A stretch of 15,194 nt of DNA from DAOTWP01 sp034435675. GTDB taxonomy: Bacteria > Chloroflexota > Anaerolineae > Aggregatilineales > Phototrophicaceae. Positions 14,481-15,194 of the stretch are shown here, one piece after another. Location: contig DAOTWP010000153.1 in the NCBI GenBank assembly GCA_034435675.1, positions 1 through 15,194 of the forward strand, in the 5' to 3' direction. Position 1 is the first letter of the stretch. Every line of letters begins with the position of its first letter. The position numbers were made by a program, and so were the translations under genes. The notes under the pieces are model-generated. The model was given only the letters and a program-made list of their open reading frames with translations. It was not told the DNA's origin and did not search any database.

Positions 14481-15194
14481 TGCTGCCTCCGGCGGGTTGC
14501 TAACCTGCCTGTGCTTTCTGATGCGTTCGAAGTATCACCTGCCGGTTCGGATTCCGGTGATGCAGCGGTGCGTGACTCTGCTGCCCGCTCCGCATAATAG
14601 ACCGCATGAAGGACGAGTCCCTGCGGTGGTGCTAACATACCTGCCTGTGCCAGATCTGCTGCGCGGAATGCCTGTTCAAACTGCTGCACAGAACGTAACC
14701 CGCGCCCAACCTCGACCAGCATGCCCACAATTCTGCGAACCATATGTTGCAGAAAAGCCGTGCCTTCAATCCGGTAAACCGCCCGCTGTCCGGCGTCTTC
14801 TGCGCTGATGGTCCAGTGCGAGACAAACAGTTCCCGCACGGTGCTGCTGCCATAAGGGGGCTGCCCAAAGGTCGCAAAATCATGTGCCCCTAACAGCAGC
14901 GCGGCTGCGTCCTGCATGGCGGCAACATTCAGTGGTGTTTGTACCCACCATGCCTGCCGCTGCCACAGCGGTTGGCGCTGCGGCGCATTCAGCAGCGTGT
15001 ACTCATACACACGCGATGTCGCGTCAAAACGCGGATGAAATGTCTCCGCGCAGGTTGCCAGCGTTTGCAGCGCGATGTCCTGTGGCAGCACAGCATTGAG
15101 TGCGCGCAGCAGATCGGCGTCGCTGTGCGACCAGTTGATCGTAAAAGCAATCACCTGACCGCGTGCATGAACTCCGGTATCGGTGCGCCCCGCG
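14477..15194 (-). CDS. truA: tRNA pseudouridine synthase A, 5' end beyond the window
   Basis: TruA makes pseudouridine at positions 38-40 of the tRNA anticodon stem. The frame is open at the window edge. The first visible residues contain RTDTGVHARG, with the catalytic Asp. Further family motifs are SRVYEYTLLN, GAHDFATFG, FLQHMVRRIVGMLVEVGRG and APPQGLVLHAVYY. About 239 residues are visible; only the first 45-60 should be missing. After the last conserved motif there is an added tail of some 35 residues rich in Ser, Ala and Glu and ending in basic TRRRQQ, which most TruA proteins lack. The stop overlaps the rplM start (ATGA). In many bacteria truA lies between rplQ and rplM, so rpoA and rplQ are expected just outside the window. 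Confidence 0.96.
   Translation of the reverse strand, partial: AGRTDTGVHARGQVIAFTINWSHSDADLLRALNAVLPQDIALQTLATCAETFHPRFDATSRVYEYTLLNAPQRQPLWQRQAWWVQTPLNVAAMQDAAALLLGAHDFATFGQPPYGSSTVRELFVSHWTISAEDAGQRAVYRIEGTAFLQHMVRRIVGMLVEVGRGLRSVQQFEQAFRAADLAQAGMLAPPQGLVLHAVYYAERAAESRTAASPESEPAGDTSNASESTGRLATRRRQQ

Overview
The window is a gene-dense, moderately GC-rich bacterial chromosome segment. It carries 13 protein-coding genes, two of them cut by the window edges, and one tRNA gene. Everything is on the minus strand except the tRNA-Pro gene and a pentapeptide-repeat gene. GTG or TTG starts decide three gene starts, and tight junctions (an ATGA overlap, 11- and 17-nt overlaps, gaps of 7 to 35 nt) suggest several operons. 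The set of genes (an Hsp20 followed by Lon, an ABC-2 permease fused to a SpoIIM-like domain, a YabN-type methylase-MazG fusion, a long-repeat pentapeptide protein with a STAS-like front domain, a PHP protein) is most like Chloroflexota, probably Anaerolineae. That assignment comes from remembered family resemblance, not a search, and is moderate at best. No CRISPR array, insertion sequence, prophage or plasmid signature was seen. No gene-free stretch exceeds about 225 bases.

Layout, low to high coordinates. 1-1261: end-truncated PHP-domain phosphoesterase gene and a single-domain response regulator gene just upstream of it. 1262-1417: an intergenic stretch with several dyad symmetries. 1418-5341: proteostasis block read as metallo-hydrolase, Hsp20, Lon. 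5429-7886: a two-gene ABC exporter, whose permease gene starts inside the ATPase gene. 8054-8086: a strong hairpin after lgt. 8109-9726: lipid block, a CDP-alcohol phosphatidyltransferase gene overlapping lgt. 9767-9873: tRNA-Pro(CGG) with its own promoter and a textbook terminator. 9924-12464: a cytosolic class C beta-lactamase-like hydrolase and a YabN/MazG house-cleaning fusion, likely one operon. 12465-12639: divergent promoter region with a long interrupted inverted repeat. 12640-13500: pentapeptide-repeat protein. 13540-15194: the end of a ribosomal operon, truA-rplM-rpsI, closed by an intrinsic terminator.

Functionally the window is largely housekeeping: translation (S9, L13, TruA, tRNA-Pro), protein quality control (Hsp20 holdase and Lon), lipoprotein and phospholipid biogenesis, and nucleotide-pool cleaning. 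The less ordinary parts are the ABC-2/SpoIIM fusion, the pentapeptide protein with its structured 5' leader, the dyad-rich lon downstream region and the truncated PHP protein. I did not find a clearly new multi-gene system; these are the best places to look.
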